Below are positions 27,392 through 36,928 of a stretch of 64,000 nucleotides of DNA, piece by piece (position 1 is the stretch's first letter; every line of letters starts with the position of its first letter). The translations under genes were made by a program, and so were the position numbers. The notes under the pieces are model-generated. The model did no database searches and was not told where the DNA came from. It saw nothing but the letters and a program-made list of their open reading frames with translations. Source of the DNA: Saccharospirillum alexandrii (lineage in GTDB: Bacteria; Pseudomonadota; Gammaproteobacteria; Pseudomonadales; Natronospirillaceae); contig NZ_RCIP01000002.1 in the NCBI RefSeq assembly GCF_004000275.1, positions 1,179,782 through 1,243,781 on the forward strand. The letters run 5' to 3'.

Positions 27392-28393
27392 TCAGATATC
27401 GCAGCTGCTGGTGGCAGTGTAGTCGTGAACGTTGATGGAACCGTCCACGATACCGGCCCGGATTTCAGCCATACGAGTCTGCATTTCCTCGGTGATCAGG
27501 TCTTCGTTGAACTCGTCCAGAGCCCAATCGACGCCGTTGGCGCCCAGGTCCAGCACCTTGATGCCGCCTTCCCACTCACCGGCCTGAGCTTCTTCCCAGG
27601 AGGCGTAAGCCGCAACACCCACACGCTTGACCATGGAGGTCAGCATGGTGCCTGGCTGCAGGTAGTTTTGGTTGGAATCGACGCCGATGGCATAAACGCC
27701 TTCGTCAGCCGCAGCCTGGTAAACACCGATACCGGTTCCACCGGCAGCAGCGAAGATCACGTCTGCACCCTGGGAAATCTGTGACTTGGCCAGTTCAGAA
27801 CCACGAGCCGGGTCGTTAAACGCCGCCGGGGTTGAACCCGTCATGTTCTCGAAGTACTCGATGTCGCTGTTCACATACTTGGCACCCTGCTGGTAACCGC
27901 AGGCAAACTTGCGAATCAGCGGAATGTCCATGCCACCGACAAAACCAACCGCATCGGTTTCAGAGGCCATGGCAGCCAGCGCGCCGACCAGGAAAGAACC
28001 CTGATGCTCGGCGAAGACAATGGACTGAACGTTCGGCAGGTCAACCACAGAGTCGATGATGGAGAACTGAACATCCGGATACTCAGACGCTACTTTCTCA
28101 ACCGAGGATGAGTAGTTGAAGCCTACCGCGACGATCGGGCTGAAACCACGATCGGCCAGACGGCGCAGGCCCTGCTCACGCTGCTCTTCGTTTTGCGGTT
28201 CAAATTCACGGACGGCAATGCCTTTGTCCATGGTGAACTGCTCGGCACCGTTGCGATAGACCGCTTCGTTAAAGGATTTGTCGAACTTGCCTGCTGTGTC
28301 ATAGACGACCGCAGGTTGAAAATCTTCCGCTGCGGCGATGGCAGCAGAAAAGGACAGCACAGCTGCAGCAGCCGCTTTCAGCATTGGTTTCAT
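27392..28393 (-). CDS. BMP-family nucleoside-binding protein (copy 1)
   Basis: A 333-residue periplasmic binding protein of the Bmp/PnrA/Med family, which bind purine nucleosides. It has a Sec signal peptide (residues 1-22, ending AIAAA) without a lipobox, so it is soluble in the periplasm. KFDKSFNEAVYRNG, FSIIDSVVDLPNVQS and DAVGFVGGMDIPLI are family segments. ATG 28393 follows AAAGGGGA. It is the natural partner of the ABC genes 270 bases downstream. Confidence 0.92.
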   Translation of the reverse strand: MKPMLKAAAAAVLSFSAAIAAAEDFQPAVVYDTAGKFDKSFNEAVYRNGAEQFTMDKGIAVREFEPQNEEQREQGLRRLADRGFSPIVAVGFNYSSSVEKVASEYPDVQFSIIDSVVDLPNVQSIVFAEHQGSFLVGALAAMASETDAVGFVGGMDIPLIRKFACGYQQGAKYVNSDIEYFENMTGSTPAAFNDPARGSELAKSQISQGADVIFAAAGGTGIGVYQAAADEGVYAIGVDSNQNYLQPGTMLTSMVKRVGVAAYASWEEAQAGEWEGGIKVLDLGANGVDWALDEFNEDLITEEMQTRMAEIRAGIVDGSINVHDYTATSSCDI

Positions 28394-28626
28394 GGTGAAT
28401 CCCCTTTCAGCGTTAATGTTATGGTTGTTTTGCATACGCCCAACGAGCCCCTCAAGGGGCCATTGGAAGCACTCTAGGCAAAGCTGACCATCTGGTCAAC
28501 CCCGCAAAGCTCGTTTGCAACAAACTGTTGCATTATACACAGCCACTTCGTCGTTACATCGCTAGAATCACAGCTGATTCATCCTGGATTCATCTATCGC
28601 GAGCGGGCCCGGCATTACTGGCCTGT

Positions 28627-29634
28627 TCAGCCTTCCAGTAAGGGCACCGGGCACTGATTGTTCGAGGAGTAGTCGTGCACCCGAATACGACCGTCAATGA
28701 TGCGATCACGCAACTGGGTCATCTCTTTTTCCATATCCAGCGTGACCAGCTGACGATTGAAAATATCCAGCGACCAGTCCACGCCATTTTCGGCCAGGCC
28801 CAGCTGCTGCACTCCGGGCTGCCACTGACCGTTCACGGCCTGCTCCCAACTGGTGTAAGCCGCGACACCCACCCGCTTGACCATGGAAGTCAGCATGGTG
28901 CCCAGGTGCAGGTAGTTCTGGCTGGAGTCGACCGCAATGGCCAGCGTACCACTGTCTTTGGCCGCCCGGTAAACACCAACGCCACTGCCACCGGCAGCGG
29001 CGTAAATCACCTCGGCGCCCCGCTCAAACAGTTCCAGTGCCAACTCGTTACCACGCTCGGGGCTCGACCAGGCCTGGGGGGTGTCGCCGATCATGCGCAC
29101 CATGACCTGAGAATCATCGTCGACGTAATGCGCACCCTGGGCATAACCGCAGGCGAAGCCGCGAATAAAAGGCAGATCCATGCCACCGACAAACCCCAGC
29201 GGCGAACCGTCGGTTCTCATCGCCGACAGCGCCCCTACCAGGAACGACCCTTCCCACTCTTTAAAGATCAGGGACTGAACGTTTGGCAGATCAACCACAG
29301 AGTCGATAATGGTGAACTGGATATCCGGAAATTCCGGCGCCACGGTGGTCAGCGCGGGGGCGTAGGAGAAGCCTACCGCGACGATCGGGCTGCGCCCCTG
29401 ACTGGCCAGGTCCCGCAGAGCCGATTCAAACGCGTCGGCGGTGGAGGGGTTTACCTCCACAACATCAATATCGTAGGTGGACTGAAACCGGGTTACGCCT
29501 TCACGGAACACCGCTTCATTAAAGGAGTTATCAAATTTAACACCGTCGGAGTAGGCCACGGCGGGCAGCACCTCGGCACTTGCCCAACTAACGCTTACAG
29601 CCAGAACAACACTGAACATACGAACCAATTTCAT
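28627..29634 (-). CDS. BMP-family nucleoside-binding protein (copy 2)
   Basis: A 335-residue paralogue of the neighbouring binding protein, with the same framework (FIIDSVVDLPNVQS-like, GFVGGMDLPFI, AAAGGSGVGVY) but many changes between. Its signal peptide is residues 1-20. The two lie in tandem on the same strand, 233 bases apart, which suggests an old duplication with divergent ligand preference. No second permease set is nearby, so both probably feed the same pump (inference). Confidence 0.9.
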   Translation of the reverse strand: MKLVRMFSVVLAVSVSWASAEVLPAVAYSDGVKFDNSFNEAVFREGVTRFQSTYDIDVVEVNPSTADAFESALRDLASQGRSPIVAVGFSYAPALTTVAPEFPDIQFTIIDSVVDLPNVQSLIFKEWEGSFLVGALSAMRTDGSPLGFVGGMDLPFIRGFACGYAQGAHYVDDDSQVMVRMIGDTPQAWSSPERGNELALELFERGAEVIYAAAGGSGVGVYRAAKDSGTLAIAVDSSQNYLHLGTMLTSMVKRVGVAAYTSWEQAVNGQWQPGVQQLGLAENGVDWSLDIFNRQLVTLDMEKEMTQLRDRIIDGRIRVHDYSSNNQCPVPLLEG

Positions 29635-29820
29635 GCAAACCTCATATTTGACCTAGCGGTTAGTTTTTACACAGTATAAGGACTCTTGCCTGCCTGATCG
29701 AGCCTTGTTGACAACAATCAGCAGCAGTACCTCCGGCAGATAAAGGGCGTACTCACATCACCCGCACCCCCGACGCAGGAATCCGGGTCTATCACTCAGG
29801 TTCAGTCGGTTTTCAATAAG

Positions 29821-29848
29821 AAAGGGCCAGCCGGTTGGCTGGCCCTTT
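29821..29848 (-). terminator. Intrinsic terminator of the transketolase gene
   Basis: A perfect 12-base-pair stem (AAAGGGCCAGCC with GGCTGGCCCTTT) with a GGTT loop follows the transketolase stop by 16 bases. On the minus strand a T-rich tail (TTTCTTATTG) runs on from it. Confidence 0.88.
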
Positions 29849-29864
29849 CCGTTGGGCGGGAATT

Positions 29865-31856
29865 TTAAAGCGAGGATTGTACCAAGTTGACCAATGAGTC
29901 AGATGTTATGCCAAAATGGGCATACAGGTCACCGGCGGGAGCCGATTCACCGAAGCTGGTCATGCCCAGCACCGCACCATCGAGACCCACGTACTTGTAC
30001 CAGTAGTCGGCAATGCCGGCTTCCACGGCGAAGCGCTTGATACCGCGTGGCAGGACGGCATCGCGGTAGGCGGCGTCCTGGGCGTCGAAACGCTCGGTGC
30101 AGGGCATTGAAACCACGCGCGTCGCCACACCCTTCGCTTCCAGCGCTTCAGCGGCTTCAACCGCCAAACCCACTTCGGAACCGGTGGCGATCAGAACCGC
30201 AGCCGGCGTGCCGTTGCTGTCTTTGAGCACGTAACCGCCCCGTTCGATGTCAGCCAGTTGCTGCGCTGAGCGTTTTTGGTGCGTCAGACCCTGACGGGAG
30301 AACACCAGGGCGCTTGGCCGGTCGCTGCTTTGAATCGCCGACTTCCAGGCAACGGCACTTTCCACCGCATCGGCCGGACGCCAGGTATCCAGATTCGGTG
30401 TCAGGCGCAGTGACGACAGCTGCTCTACCGGCTGGTGCGTCGGGCCATCTTCGCCCAGGCCAATGGAGTCGTGGGTGTAGACGTGAATCAGCGGCTGCTT
30501 CATCAATGCCGACATGCGCACCGCGTTGCGGGCGTATTCCATGAAGATCAGGAAGGTGGCGCCATAGGGGCGGAAGCCGCCATGTAAGGCCAGGCCGTTC
30601 ATAATGGCGGTCATGCCGAATTCACGCACACCATAGAAGCAGTAGTTGCCGTCTGGCTCGGCCTGGCTGATGCCACGCGCGCCGCTCCACAGCGTCAGGT
30701 TCGACCCAGCCAAATCGGCCGACCCGCCCAGCAGTTCAGGCAGATTGGGCGCCAGTGCTTCAATGGCGTTTTGCGATGCCTTGCGGCTGGCGATGGTTTC
30801 CGCCTTGTCGTTAACACTGGCGATGTAGTCGCTGGCGATCTTGTCGAAATCGGCCGGCAGGTCACCTTTCATGCGGCGCTCAAATTCAGCCGCCAGGTCA
30901 GGATAGGCGGCTTTGTATTCGGCGAATCGATCATCCCACTCCGACTCGGCCTTGCGGCCCTTGCCACGGGCATCCCAGGCGTCGTAGATGTCTTGCGGGA
31001 CTTCGAAGGCACCGTGAGTCCAGCCCAGCTTCTTGCGGGCCAGCTCAATTTCATCATCACCCAGGGGCGCACCGTGGCTGGATTCCTTGCCTTCTTTATT
31101 GGGTGAACCGAAACCGATGATGGTCTTGCAGCAGATCAGCGTTGGCTGGTCGGTGTTTTCCCGGGCGGTTTCAATGGCCTGTTGAATCTCTTCCGGGTCG
31201 TGACCGTTTACCCGCGGAATCACTTGCCAGCCGTATGCCTCAAACCGCTTGACGGTATCATCAGTAAACCAGCCGGCGACTTCGCCGTCGATCGAAATGC
31301 CATTGTCGTCATAAAACGCAATCAGTTTGCCCAGTCCCAGAGTCCCCGCCAGTGAAGACACCTCATGAGACACCCCCTCCATCAGACAGCCGTCACCGAG
31401 GAAGACGTAGGTGTTGTGGTCAACAATGGTGTGCCCCTTGCGGTTGAACTGAGCCGCCAGGGTTTTCTCTGCCATGGCAAAGCCAACCGCATTGGCCAGG
31501 CCCTGACCCAGGGGGCCGGTGGTGGTCTCTACGCCCGGCGTATAACCGTATTCGGGGTGGCCCGGGGTGCGAGAATGCAACTGGCGGAACTGTTTCAGAT
31601 CGTCAATGCCCAGGTCGTAGCCTGCCAGGTGCAGCAGTGAATATTGCAGCATGGAGCCATGGCCGTTGGACAGAATAAAGCGGTCGCGATCAACCCACTT
31701 CGGGTTGGTCGGGTTGTGCTTGAGGTGGTCGCACCACAGCACCTGAGCAATATCGGCCATGCCCATTGGCATGCCCGGATGACCGGATTTGGCTTTCTGC
31801 ACGGCATCCATACTCAGGGCACGGATGGCATTGGCAAGTTCACTACGTGACGGCAT
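29865..31856 (-). CDS. tkt: Transketolase
   Basis: A 663-residue thiamine-diphosphate enzyme of the pentose phosphate and Calvin-type pathways, the same length as E. coli TktA. Visible motifs are [16 protein letters not shown], the ThDP/metal motif GDGCLMEG and the C-terminal [11 protein letters not shown]. It moves two-carbon units between ketose and aldose phosphates. ATG 31856 follows GAGGA and begins the conserved [12 protein letters not shown]. It is divergent from the SAM-cycle operon, sharing the region that carries the ArsR-type operator. Confidence 0.96.
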   Translation of the reverse strand: MPSRSELANAIRALSMDAVQKAKSGHPGMPMGMADIAQVLWCDHLKHNPTNPKWVDRDRFILSNGHGSMLQYSLLHLAGYDLGIDDLKQFRQLHSRTPGHPEYGYTPGVETTTGPLGQGLANAVGFAMAEKTLAAQFNRKGHTIVDHNTYVFLGDGCLMEGVSHEVSSLAGTLGLGKLIAFYDDNGISIDGEVAGWFTDDTVKRFEAYGWQVIPRVNGHDPEEIQQAIETARENTDQPTLICCKTIIGFGSPNKEGKESSHGAPLGDDEIELARKKLGWTHGAFEVPQDIYDAWDARGKGRKAESEWDDRFAEYKAAYPDLAAEFERRMKGDLPADFDKIASDYIASVNDKAETIASRKASQNAIEALAPNLPELLGGSADLAGSNLTLWSGARGISQAEPDGNYCFYGVREFGMTAIMNGLALHGGFRPYGATFLIFMEYARNAVRMSALMKQPLIHVYTHDSIGLGEDGPTHQPVEQLSSLRLTPNLDTWRPADAVESAVAWKSAIQSSDRPSALVFSRQGLTHQKRSAQQLADIERGGYVLKDSNGTPAAVLIATGSEVGLAVEAAEALEAKGVATRVVSMPCTERFDAQDAAYRDAVLPRGIKRFAVEAGIADYWYKYVGLDGAVLGMTSFGESAPAGDLYAHFGITSDSLVNLVQSSL

Positions 31857-31987
31857 CGAAAAGTCCTCGGCTGTTGGTTTTCGGGAGCGGCAAACACCCG
31901 GGTAAGCGGGAAAGGGCGTGAATTGTCCCAAAAATAACCGGTGGGGGCAAAGCGTCTGACGCATCCGTGCAGATTAATCGCACAAAT

Positions 31988-32011
31988 CTATATCAAAATA
32001 TATTGATATAG
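31988..32011. promoter_or_regulatory. Perfect palindromic operator, likely SahR site
   Basis: CTATATCAA (31988-31996) and TTGATATAG (32003-32011) are exact inverted repeats around a 6-base AT spacer. The site lies 39 bases before the sahR-like ATG, in the divergent region with tkt. AT-rich palindromes of this size are typical ArsR-family operators. Confidence 0.7.
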
Positions 32012-32050
32012 TTATTGAGAAAGCCGGGGGGCACTGCTAGTCTTGCCGCC

Positions 32051-33055
32051 ATGAAACTTGACCTCGTACCGACTTTCTTTAAAGCCATCGGTGACCCGAC
32101 CCGCCTGACCGTGCTGCAGGCGCTGGGCCACGGGGCTTTTGGCGTGCTTGAACTGAGCGATTTGCTCGACGTTCGCCAGTCCGGTATGAGCCACCATCTG
32201 AAGATATTGAGCAAGGCCGGCTGGGTGGAAAGCCGCCGTGAAGGCAACAGCATTTATTACCGCCGGTCGCTCGGCGATGCGCTCTCGATTCAGCAGCAAC
32301 TGTTCCGCGAGCTCGATCAGTATGAACTGCCTGACGATTTGCAACGTAAACTCGCCGACATACGCGCGGCCCGCCTGAACGCGGCCCAGGCGTTCTTTGC
32401 CAACCACGCCGACGAGTTTGAATTGCACCAGGAGCGCATTGCCCTGTTTCATCAGTACGGCCCGGAGACGCTGCAACTGCTGGACAGCTGCCGCCAGCAG
32501 TCGCATCAGCGTGCACTGGAGGTCGGACCCGGCAAAGGGGAATTTCTGACCGCGTTGAACGACCGGTTTCGCCAGGTAGTCGGCATTGATATTTCCGCCG
32601 CCATGCTGGAGCAAGCACGCATTCCGGCACAACAGTTAAGCCACGTTAAGTTGCGCGAAGGCGATACCGAAAGCCTGATGGCCGAGGATGAGCAATTCGA
32701 TGTCGTGGTCTATAACATGGTGCTGCATCACGTACCCGCACCCGGCCAGGAAGTGGTCAATTGCGCACACCTGATGGCGCCGGGCGCCTTGCTGGTGATT
32801 ACCGACCTGTGCCGCCACGATCAGGAGTGGGCGCATCATCAGTGCGGCGACCAGTGGCTCGGTTTCGAGCCGGATGAATTGCACCAGTGGGCCGAATCGG
32901 CCGGGCTGGATCACGAACAGGGGCGCTTCCTGGCCCTGCGCAACGGCTTTCAGGTGCAGACCCAGGTCTACCGCAAGCCGCCGCAAACACCGCTTTTTAC
33001 TGATACCAGCGAGGCAAACGCCGCTGCTGGACACCCACTCACGTCGCTGAACTGA
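32051..33055 (+). CDS. sahR: SahR-like ArsR regulator fused to a methyltransferase domain
   Basis: A 334-residue protein with an N-terminal ArsR winged helix (residues 1-90, recognition segment DVRQSGMSHHLKILSKAGWV) and a C-terminal SAM-binding Rossmann domain (LEVGPGKGEFLTAL, GIDISAAMLEQA). SahR regulators of Proteobacteria respond to S-adenosylhomocysteine and control the SAM cycle. This one sits 12 bases before metK and upstream of ahcY and metF, which is exactly that gene set. ATG 32051 begins the conserved MKLDLVPTFFKAIGDPTRL. The methyltransferase-like domain may serve as the SAH sensor rather than as an enzyme (inference). Confidence 0.85.
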   Translation: MKLDLVPTFFKAIGDPTRLTVLQALGHGAFGVLELSDLLDVRQSGMSHHLKILSKAGWVESRREGNSIYYRRSLGDALSIQQQLFRELDQYELPDDLQRKLADIRAARLNAAQAFFANHADEFELHQERIALFHQYGPETLQLLDSCRQQSHQRALEVGPGKGEFLTALNDRFRQVVGIDISAAMLEQARIPAQQLSHVKLREGDTESLMAEDEQFDVVVYNMVLHHVPAPGQEVVNCAHLMAPGALLVITDLCRHDQEWAHHQCGDQWLGFEPDELHQWAESAGLDHEQGRFLALRNGFQVQTQVYRKPPQTPLFTDTSEANAAAGHPLTSLN

Positions 33056-33067
33056 GGAACACAGCCC

Positions 33068-34222
33068 ATGAGCGAGTACAGCCTCTTTACTTCCGAATCG
33101 GTCTCTGAAGGCCATCCGGACAAAATGGCCGACCAGATATCCGACGCCGTCCTGGACGCCATTCTGACTGAAGACAAAAACGCCCGCGTTGCCGTCGAGA
33201 CGATGGTCAAGACCGGCATGGCGATCATCGCCGGTGAAGTCCGCACCGATACCTACGTCGATCTGGAAGACATCGTCCGCGATGTGATTCTCGACATTGG
33301 TTACGACAGCTCCGACGTCGGTTTCGACGGTGCTTCCTGTGCGGTATTGAACGCCATCGGCAAGCAGTCGTCCGACATCGCCCAGGGCGTTGACGAAGCC
33401 GACAACAAAGACCTCGGCGCCGGCGACCAGGGCCTGATGTTCGGTTACGCCACCAACGAAACCGACTCCTACATGCCCGCCCCTATTTACTACAGCCACC
33501 GTCTGGTTGAACACCAGGCCAAGCTGCGCAAAAACGGCGTGCTGCCCTGGTTGCGTCCGGATGCCAAATCACAGGTCACACTGCGTTACGAAAACGGCCT
33601 GCCGGTCGCCGTCGACGCCGTCGTACTGTCGACCCAGCACAACCCGGAAATCAGCTTGTCTGATCTGCGCGAAGCGGTGATGGAACACATCATCAAGCCC
33701 GTATTGCCGGTTGAGTGGCTGCACAGCGACACCCGCTACCACATCAACCCGACCGGTAACTTCGTGATCGGTGGCCCGGTGGGCGACTGTGGCCTCACCG
33801 GCCGCAAGATCATTGTCGACACCTATGGCGGCATGGCCCGCCACGGTGGCGGTGCGTTCTCCGGCAAAGACCCGTCAAAAGTCGACCGCTCAGCAGCCTA
33901 CGCCGGCCGCTATGTCGCCAAGAACATCGTTGCTGCCGGCCTGGCCGACAAGTGCGAGATTCAGGTGTCCTACGCGATCGGTGTATCCGAGCCGACTTCG
34001 ATCTCAATCAATACCTTTGGCACCAACAAGGTCGACGAAGCACTGATCGCCGACCTGGTGCGCGAGCACTTCGACCTGCGCCCGCGCGGCATCATCGAAA
34101 TGCTCGACCTGCTGCGCCCGATTTATCGACCCACTGCCGCCTACGGCCACTTTGGCCGCGAAGGCTTCAGCTGGGAAGCCACCGACAAGGCCGACGCGCT
34201 GAAAGCCGGGGCGAAGTTATAA
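33068..34222 (+). CDS. metK: S-adenosylmethionine synthetase
   Basis: A 384-residue enzyme, the same length as E. coli MetK. Both signature motifs are present: [12 protein letters not shown] and the phosphate-binding [16 protein letters not shown]. It makes SAM from methionine and ATP. It follows sahR by 12 bases with an AGGAA ribosome site and begins the SAM/SAH operon. Confidence 0.98.
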   Translation: MSEYSLFTSESVSEGHPDKMADQISDAVLDAILTEDKNARVAVETMVKTGMAIIAGEVRTDTYVDLEDIVRDVILDIGYDSSDVGFDGASCAVLNAIGKQSSDIAQGVDEADNKDLGAGDQGLMFGYATNETDSYMPAPIYYSHRLVEHQAKLRKNGVLPWLRPDAKSQVTLRYENGLPVAVDAVVLSTQHNPEISLSDLREAVMEHIIKPVLPVEWLHSDTRYHINPTGNFVIGGPVGDCGLTGRKIIVDTYGGMARHGGGAFSGKDPSKVDRSAAYAGRYVAKNIVAAGLADKCEIQVSYAIGVSEPTSISINTFGTNKVDEALIADLVREHFDLRPRGIIEMLDLLRPIYRPTAAYGHFGREGFSWEATDKADALKAGAKL

Positions 34223-34290
34223 GCTGTTAGCTATGAGCTGTTAGCTGCGAGCGTCGAGGTGTTAGCTCAAAACTCGTAGCTCGCCGCTCA
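34222..34290. repeat. Short direct repeats between metK and ahcY
   Basis: AGCTGTTAGCT occurs at 34222-34232 and again at 34236-34246, with degenerate copies (GGTGTTAGCTC, CGTAGCTCG) continuing to about 34285. The first copy begins in the metK stop codon. Confidence 0.7.
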
Positions 34291-34314
34291 ATACTTTCTT
34301 TTCAGGAGATGACT

Positions 34315-35715
34315 ATGACCACTGCCGTGAATCTGGATACCTTCACCGACTACAAAGTCGCTGATATTTCCCTGGCCGCCTATGGCCGCAAAGAAATCAA
34401 CATCGCCGAGCGTGAAATGCCGGCGCTGATGGCCCTGCGCAACAAGTACAAGGCCGACCAGCCGCTCAAGGATGCTCGCATCATGGGCTGCATTCACATG
34501 ACCATTCAGACCGCCGTACTGATCGAAACCCTGGTCGAACTCGGTGCGGAAGTGCGCTGGTCATCCTGCAACATTTTCTCGACTCAGGATCACGCCGCTG
34601 CCGCCATTGCCGCTGCCGGCATCCCGGTCTTTGCCTGGAAAGGCGAAACCGAAGAAGAGTTCCTGTGGTGCATCGAGCAAACCATTCTCGCTGAAAAAGA
34701 AAGCAACGACGTCTGGAACGCCAACCTGATTCTCGACGACGGCGGCGACCTGACCGAGATGGTTCACAGCAAATACCCGCAATTGCTGAACGACATTCAC
34801 GGCATTTCGGAAGAAACCACCACCGGCGTGCACCGTCTGCTGGAAATGCTGGAAGCAGGCACACTGAAAGTACCGGCGATCAACGTGAACGACGCCGTAA
34901 CCAAATCAAAGAACGACAACAAATACGGCTGCCGTCACTCGCTGAACGATGCGATCAAGCGCGCGACAGACCACCTGCTGGCCGGCAAGAAAGCCCTGGT
35001 CATCGGCTACGGTGACGTGGGCAAAGGCTCTGCCGCGTCACTGCGTCAGGAAGGCATGATCGTAAAAGTCACCGAGATCGACCCGATCTGTGCGATGCAG
35101 GCCTGCATGGACGGTTTCGAAGTGGTATCGCCGTACAAAAACGGCATCAACGATGGCACCGAAGCCAGCATCAACACTGAGGTTCTCGGCACCACCGATC
35201 TGATCGTCACCACCACCGGCAACACCAATGTCTGCGACGCCAACATGCTCAAAGCATTGAAGAACGGTGCTGTGGTCAGCAACATCGGTCACTTCGACAA
35301 CGAGATCGATACCGCCTACATGCGCAAGAACTGGCGCTGGGATGAAATCAAACCCCAGGTCCATCAGATCTTCCGCTCCGACGACGCCGATGATTATCTG
35401 ATTCTGCTGTCCGAAGGCCGTCTGGTGAACCTCGGCAACGCCACGGGTCACCCGAGCCGCATCATGGATGGTTCGTTCGCCAACCAGGTACTGGCTCAGA
35501 TGTACCTGTACGAGCAAAAGTTCGCTGACCTGCCGGCCGACCAGAAAGCCGAAGCACTGTACGTGAAAATTTTGCCGAAGAAGCTCGACGAAGAAGTAGC
35601 AGCAGAAATGGTGCGCGGCTTTGGCGGTGTCATCACCACCCTGACCGAAACCCAGGCCAAATACATCCGGGTACCGGTTGAAGGCCCATTCAAACCAAAC
35701 GACTACAAATACTGA
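34315..35715 (+). CDS. ahcY: Adenosylhomocysteinase
   Basis: A 466-residue NAD-dependent enzyme that splits S-adenosylhomocysteine to adenosine and homocysteine. The NAD-binding loop [12 protein letters not shown], the N-terminal [15 protein letters not shown] and the C-terminal [10 protein letters not shown] ending are all standard. ATG 34315 is chosen over ATG 34309 because AGGAG (34304-34308) abuts the latter and is correctly spaced for the former. It clears SAH formed from MetK-derived SAM, completing the cycle with the neighbouring genes. Confidence 0.97.
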   Translation: MTTAVNLDTFTDYKVADISLAAYGRKEINIAEREMPALMALRNKYKADQPLKDARIMGCIHMTIQTAVLIETLVELGAEVRWSSCNIFSTQDHAAAAIAAAGIPVFAWKGETEEEFLWCIEQTILAEKESNDVWNANLILDDGGDLTEMVHSKYPQLLNDIHGISEETTTGVHRLLEMLEAGTLKVPAINVNDAVTKSKNDNKYGCRHSLNDAIKRATDHLLAGKKALVIGYGDVGKGSAASLRQEGMIVKVTEIDPICAMQACMDGFEVVSPYKNGINDGTEASINTEVLGTTDLIVTTTGNTNVCDANMLKALKNGAVVSNIGHFDNEIDTAYMRKNWRWDEIKPQVHQIFRSDDADDYLILLSEGRLVNLGNATGHPSRIMDGSFANQVLAQMYLYEQKFADLPADQKAEALYVKILPKKLDEEVAAEMVRGFGGVITTLTETQAKYIRVPVEGPFKPNDYKY

Positions 35716-35765
35716 GTCGAGGTTGGCGTTTGGGCTGCCTGGGAGGTGTTGGCCCGCAACGGCCA

Positions 35766-35858
35766 CCAGGTATGCCCCTGTGGGGTCGGCGTGAACCCAT
35801 CCTTGGGGCCTAGGCCGCAACATCCATGTTGCGGACTACCCCACAGGGACACACCCGG
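35766..35858. repeat. Structured intergenic repeat, family A copy 2 (inverted)
   Basis: 35766-35785 pairs with 35839-35858 with few mismatches. The inner hairpin reads CCGCAACA..TGTTGCGG, where copies 1 and 3 have CCGCAGCA..TGCTGCGG, so both strands of the pair have changed together. The orientation is opposite to copies 1 and 3. Confidence 0.82.
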
Positions 35859-35935
35859 CACCCGCTGCTAATCTTCCGGGCGGTACCTTGAAACCTGAAA
35901 ACCCACGCTAGTATTTAATGCTAGCACCGAGCAGA

Positions 35936-36048
35936 GTGGCAGTTGCCGGGTGTACCTATCCGGGGAAGTCCGCAGCAAGGATGCTGCGGCCTAGGCCCCA
36001 CGGACGGGTTCACGCCGACCCCGGATAGGTACACCCGGTGGCTGCCAC
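35936..36048. repeat. Structured intergenic repeat, family A copy 3
   Basis: 35946-35965 pairs perfectly over 20 bases with 36019-36038. Further out, GTGGCAG at 35936 pairs with CTGCCAC at 36042. The core has the CCGCAGCA hairpin, CCTAGG and GGGTTCACGCC. It ends about 40 bases before metF. Confidence 0.85.
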
Positions 36049-36090
36049 GGACTCCTGACTCCTAAGCAGGAATGACCAGAGAAGACACTC

Positions 36091-36921
36091 ATGCCCAATT
36101 CCGTTCCTGTCAGCTTCGAGTTTTTTCCACCGAAGACAGACGCTGGCTACGAAAAACTGCTGAACGTTCACAGCGAACTGAAGGCTGCCGATCCCGAATT
36201 TTTTTCGGTCACCTATGGTGCCGGTGGCTCCACTCAGGAGCGTACCATCAGCACGGTGATCGAACTGAACCAGCGCGGTGTGCAAACGGCTCCGCATTTA
36301 TCGTGCATTGGTGCAACTGAAGCGACGCTCACCAACCTGCTCGACCGTTACAAAGACGCCGGCATTCGCCGTATTGTTGCACTGCGCGGCGACTTGCCTT
36401 CAGGTATGGGCGGTACCGGCGGTGATTTCCGCTACGCCGCTGATCTGGTGCGGTTTATTCGTGAACGCTACGACGATACGTTCAAGCTGGAAGTGGCGGC
36501 CTACCCGGAAATGCATCCGCAGGCGCCCAATTTTGATCGCGATGTCGACAACTTCGTGGCAAAGGCCAATGCCGGTGCCAATACCGCCATTACGCAATAT
36601 TTTTACAGCGTGGATGCCTATGTTCACTTCGTTAGCGAAGTGCGCAAGCGCGGTTGCGAGATCGATATCGTGCCCGGCATCATGCCGATCACACAGGTAT
36701 CAAACCTGATCCGTTTTTCCGATGCTTGCGGTGCCGATATTCCGCGCTGGTTGCGCAAGCAACTGGAAGCCTGCGGTGATGACAGCGCCCGCATTCAGTC
36801 GATTGGTTTGGAAGTGGTGAGCAGTTTGTGCCGCGAACTGATCAATGCAGGCGCGCCGGCCCTGCACTTTTACACCATGAACCGGTCAGAGCCATCACTG
36901 GCGATTATTGACCAGCTGTAA
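36091..36921 (+). CDS. metF: 5,10-methylenetetrahydrofolate reductase
   Basis: A 276-residue FAD enzyme that makes 5-methyl-THF for methionine synthesis. SFEFFPPKT at the N-terminus, FSVTYGAGGST, LRGDLP and the C-terminal HFYTMNRSE are the standard family motifs. It is somewhat shorter than E. coli MetF (296), lacking a few N-terminal residues. It lies downstream of ahcY in the same direction and so completes the methionine/SAM cycle genes, though two repeats separate it from ahcY. Confidence 0.96.
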   Translation: MPNSVPVSFEFFPPKTDAGYEKLLNVHSELKAADPEFFSVTYGAGGSTQERTISTVIELNQRGVQTAPHLSCIGATEATLTNLLDRYKDAGIRRIVALRGDLPSGMGGTGGDFRYAADLVRFIRERYDDTFKLEVAAYPEMHPQAPNFDRDVDNFVAKANAGANTAITQYFYSVDAYVHFVSEVRKRGCEIDIVPGIMPITQVSNLIRFSDACGADIPRWLRKQLEACGDDSARIQSIGLEVVSSLCRELINAGAPALHFYTMNRSEPSLAIIDQL

Positions 36922-36928
36922 CCGGCTC

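Larger units (their letters stand above)
35716..36090. other. Spacer between ahcY and metF with two family A repeats
   Basis: A 375-base gap. It is mostly filled by two structured repeats in opposite orientation (35766-35858 and 35936-36048) separated by about 77 unremarkable bases. The repeats may separate metF from the upstream operon transcriptionally. I see no other gene. Confidence 0.7.

Noticed and set aside
34223-34314. A possible SAH or SAM riboswitch before ahcY.
   Set aside because: The spacer is only about 90 bases, filled with short repeats, and shows no pseudoknot or known riboswitch core. Control by the SahR-like protein is the simpler explanation.
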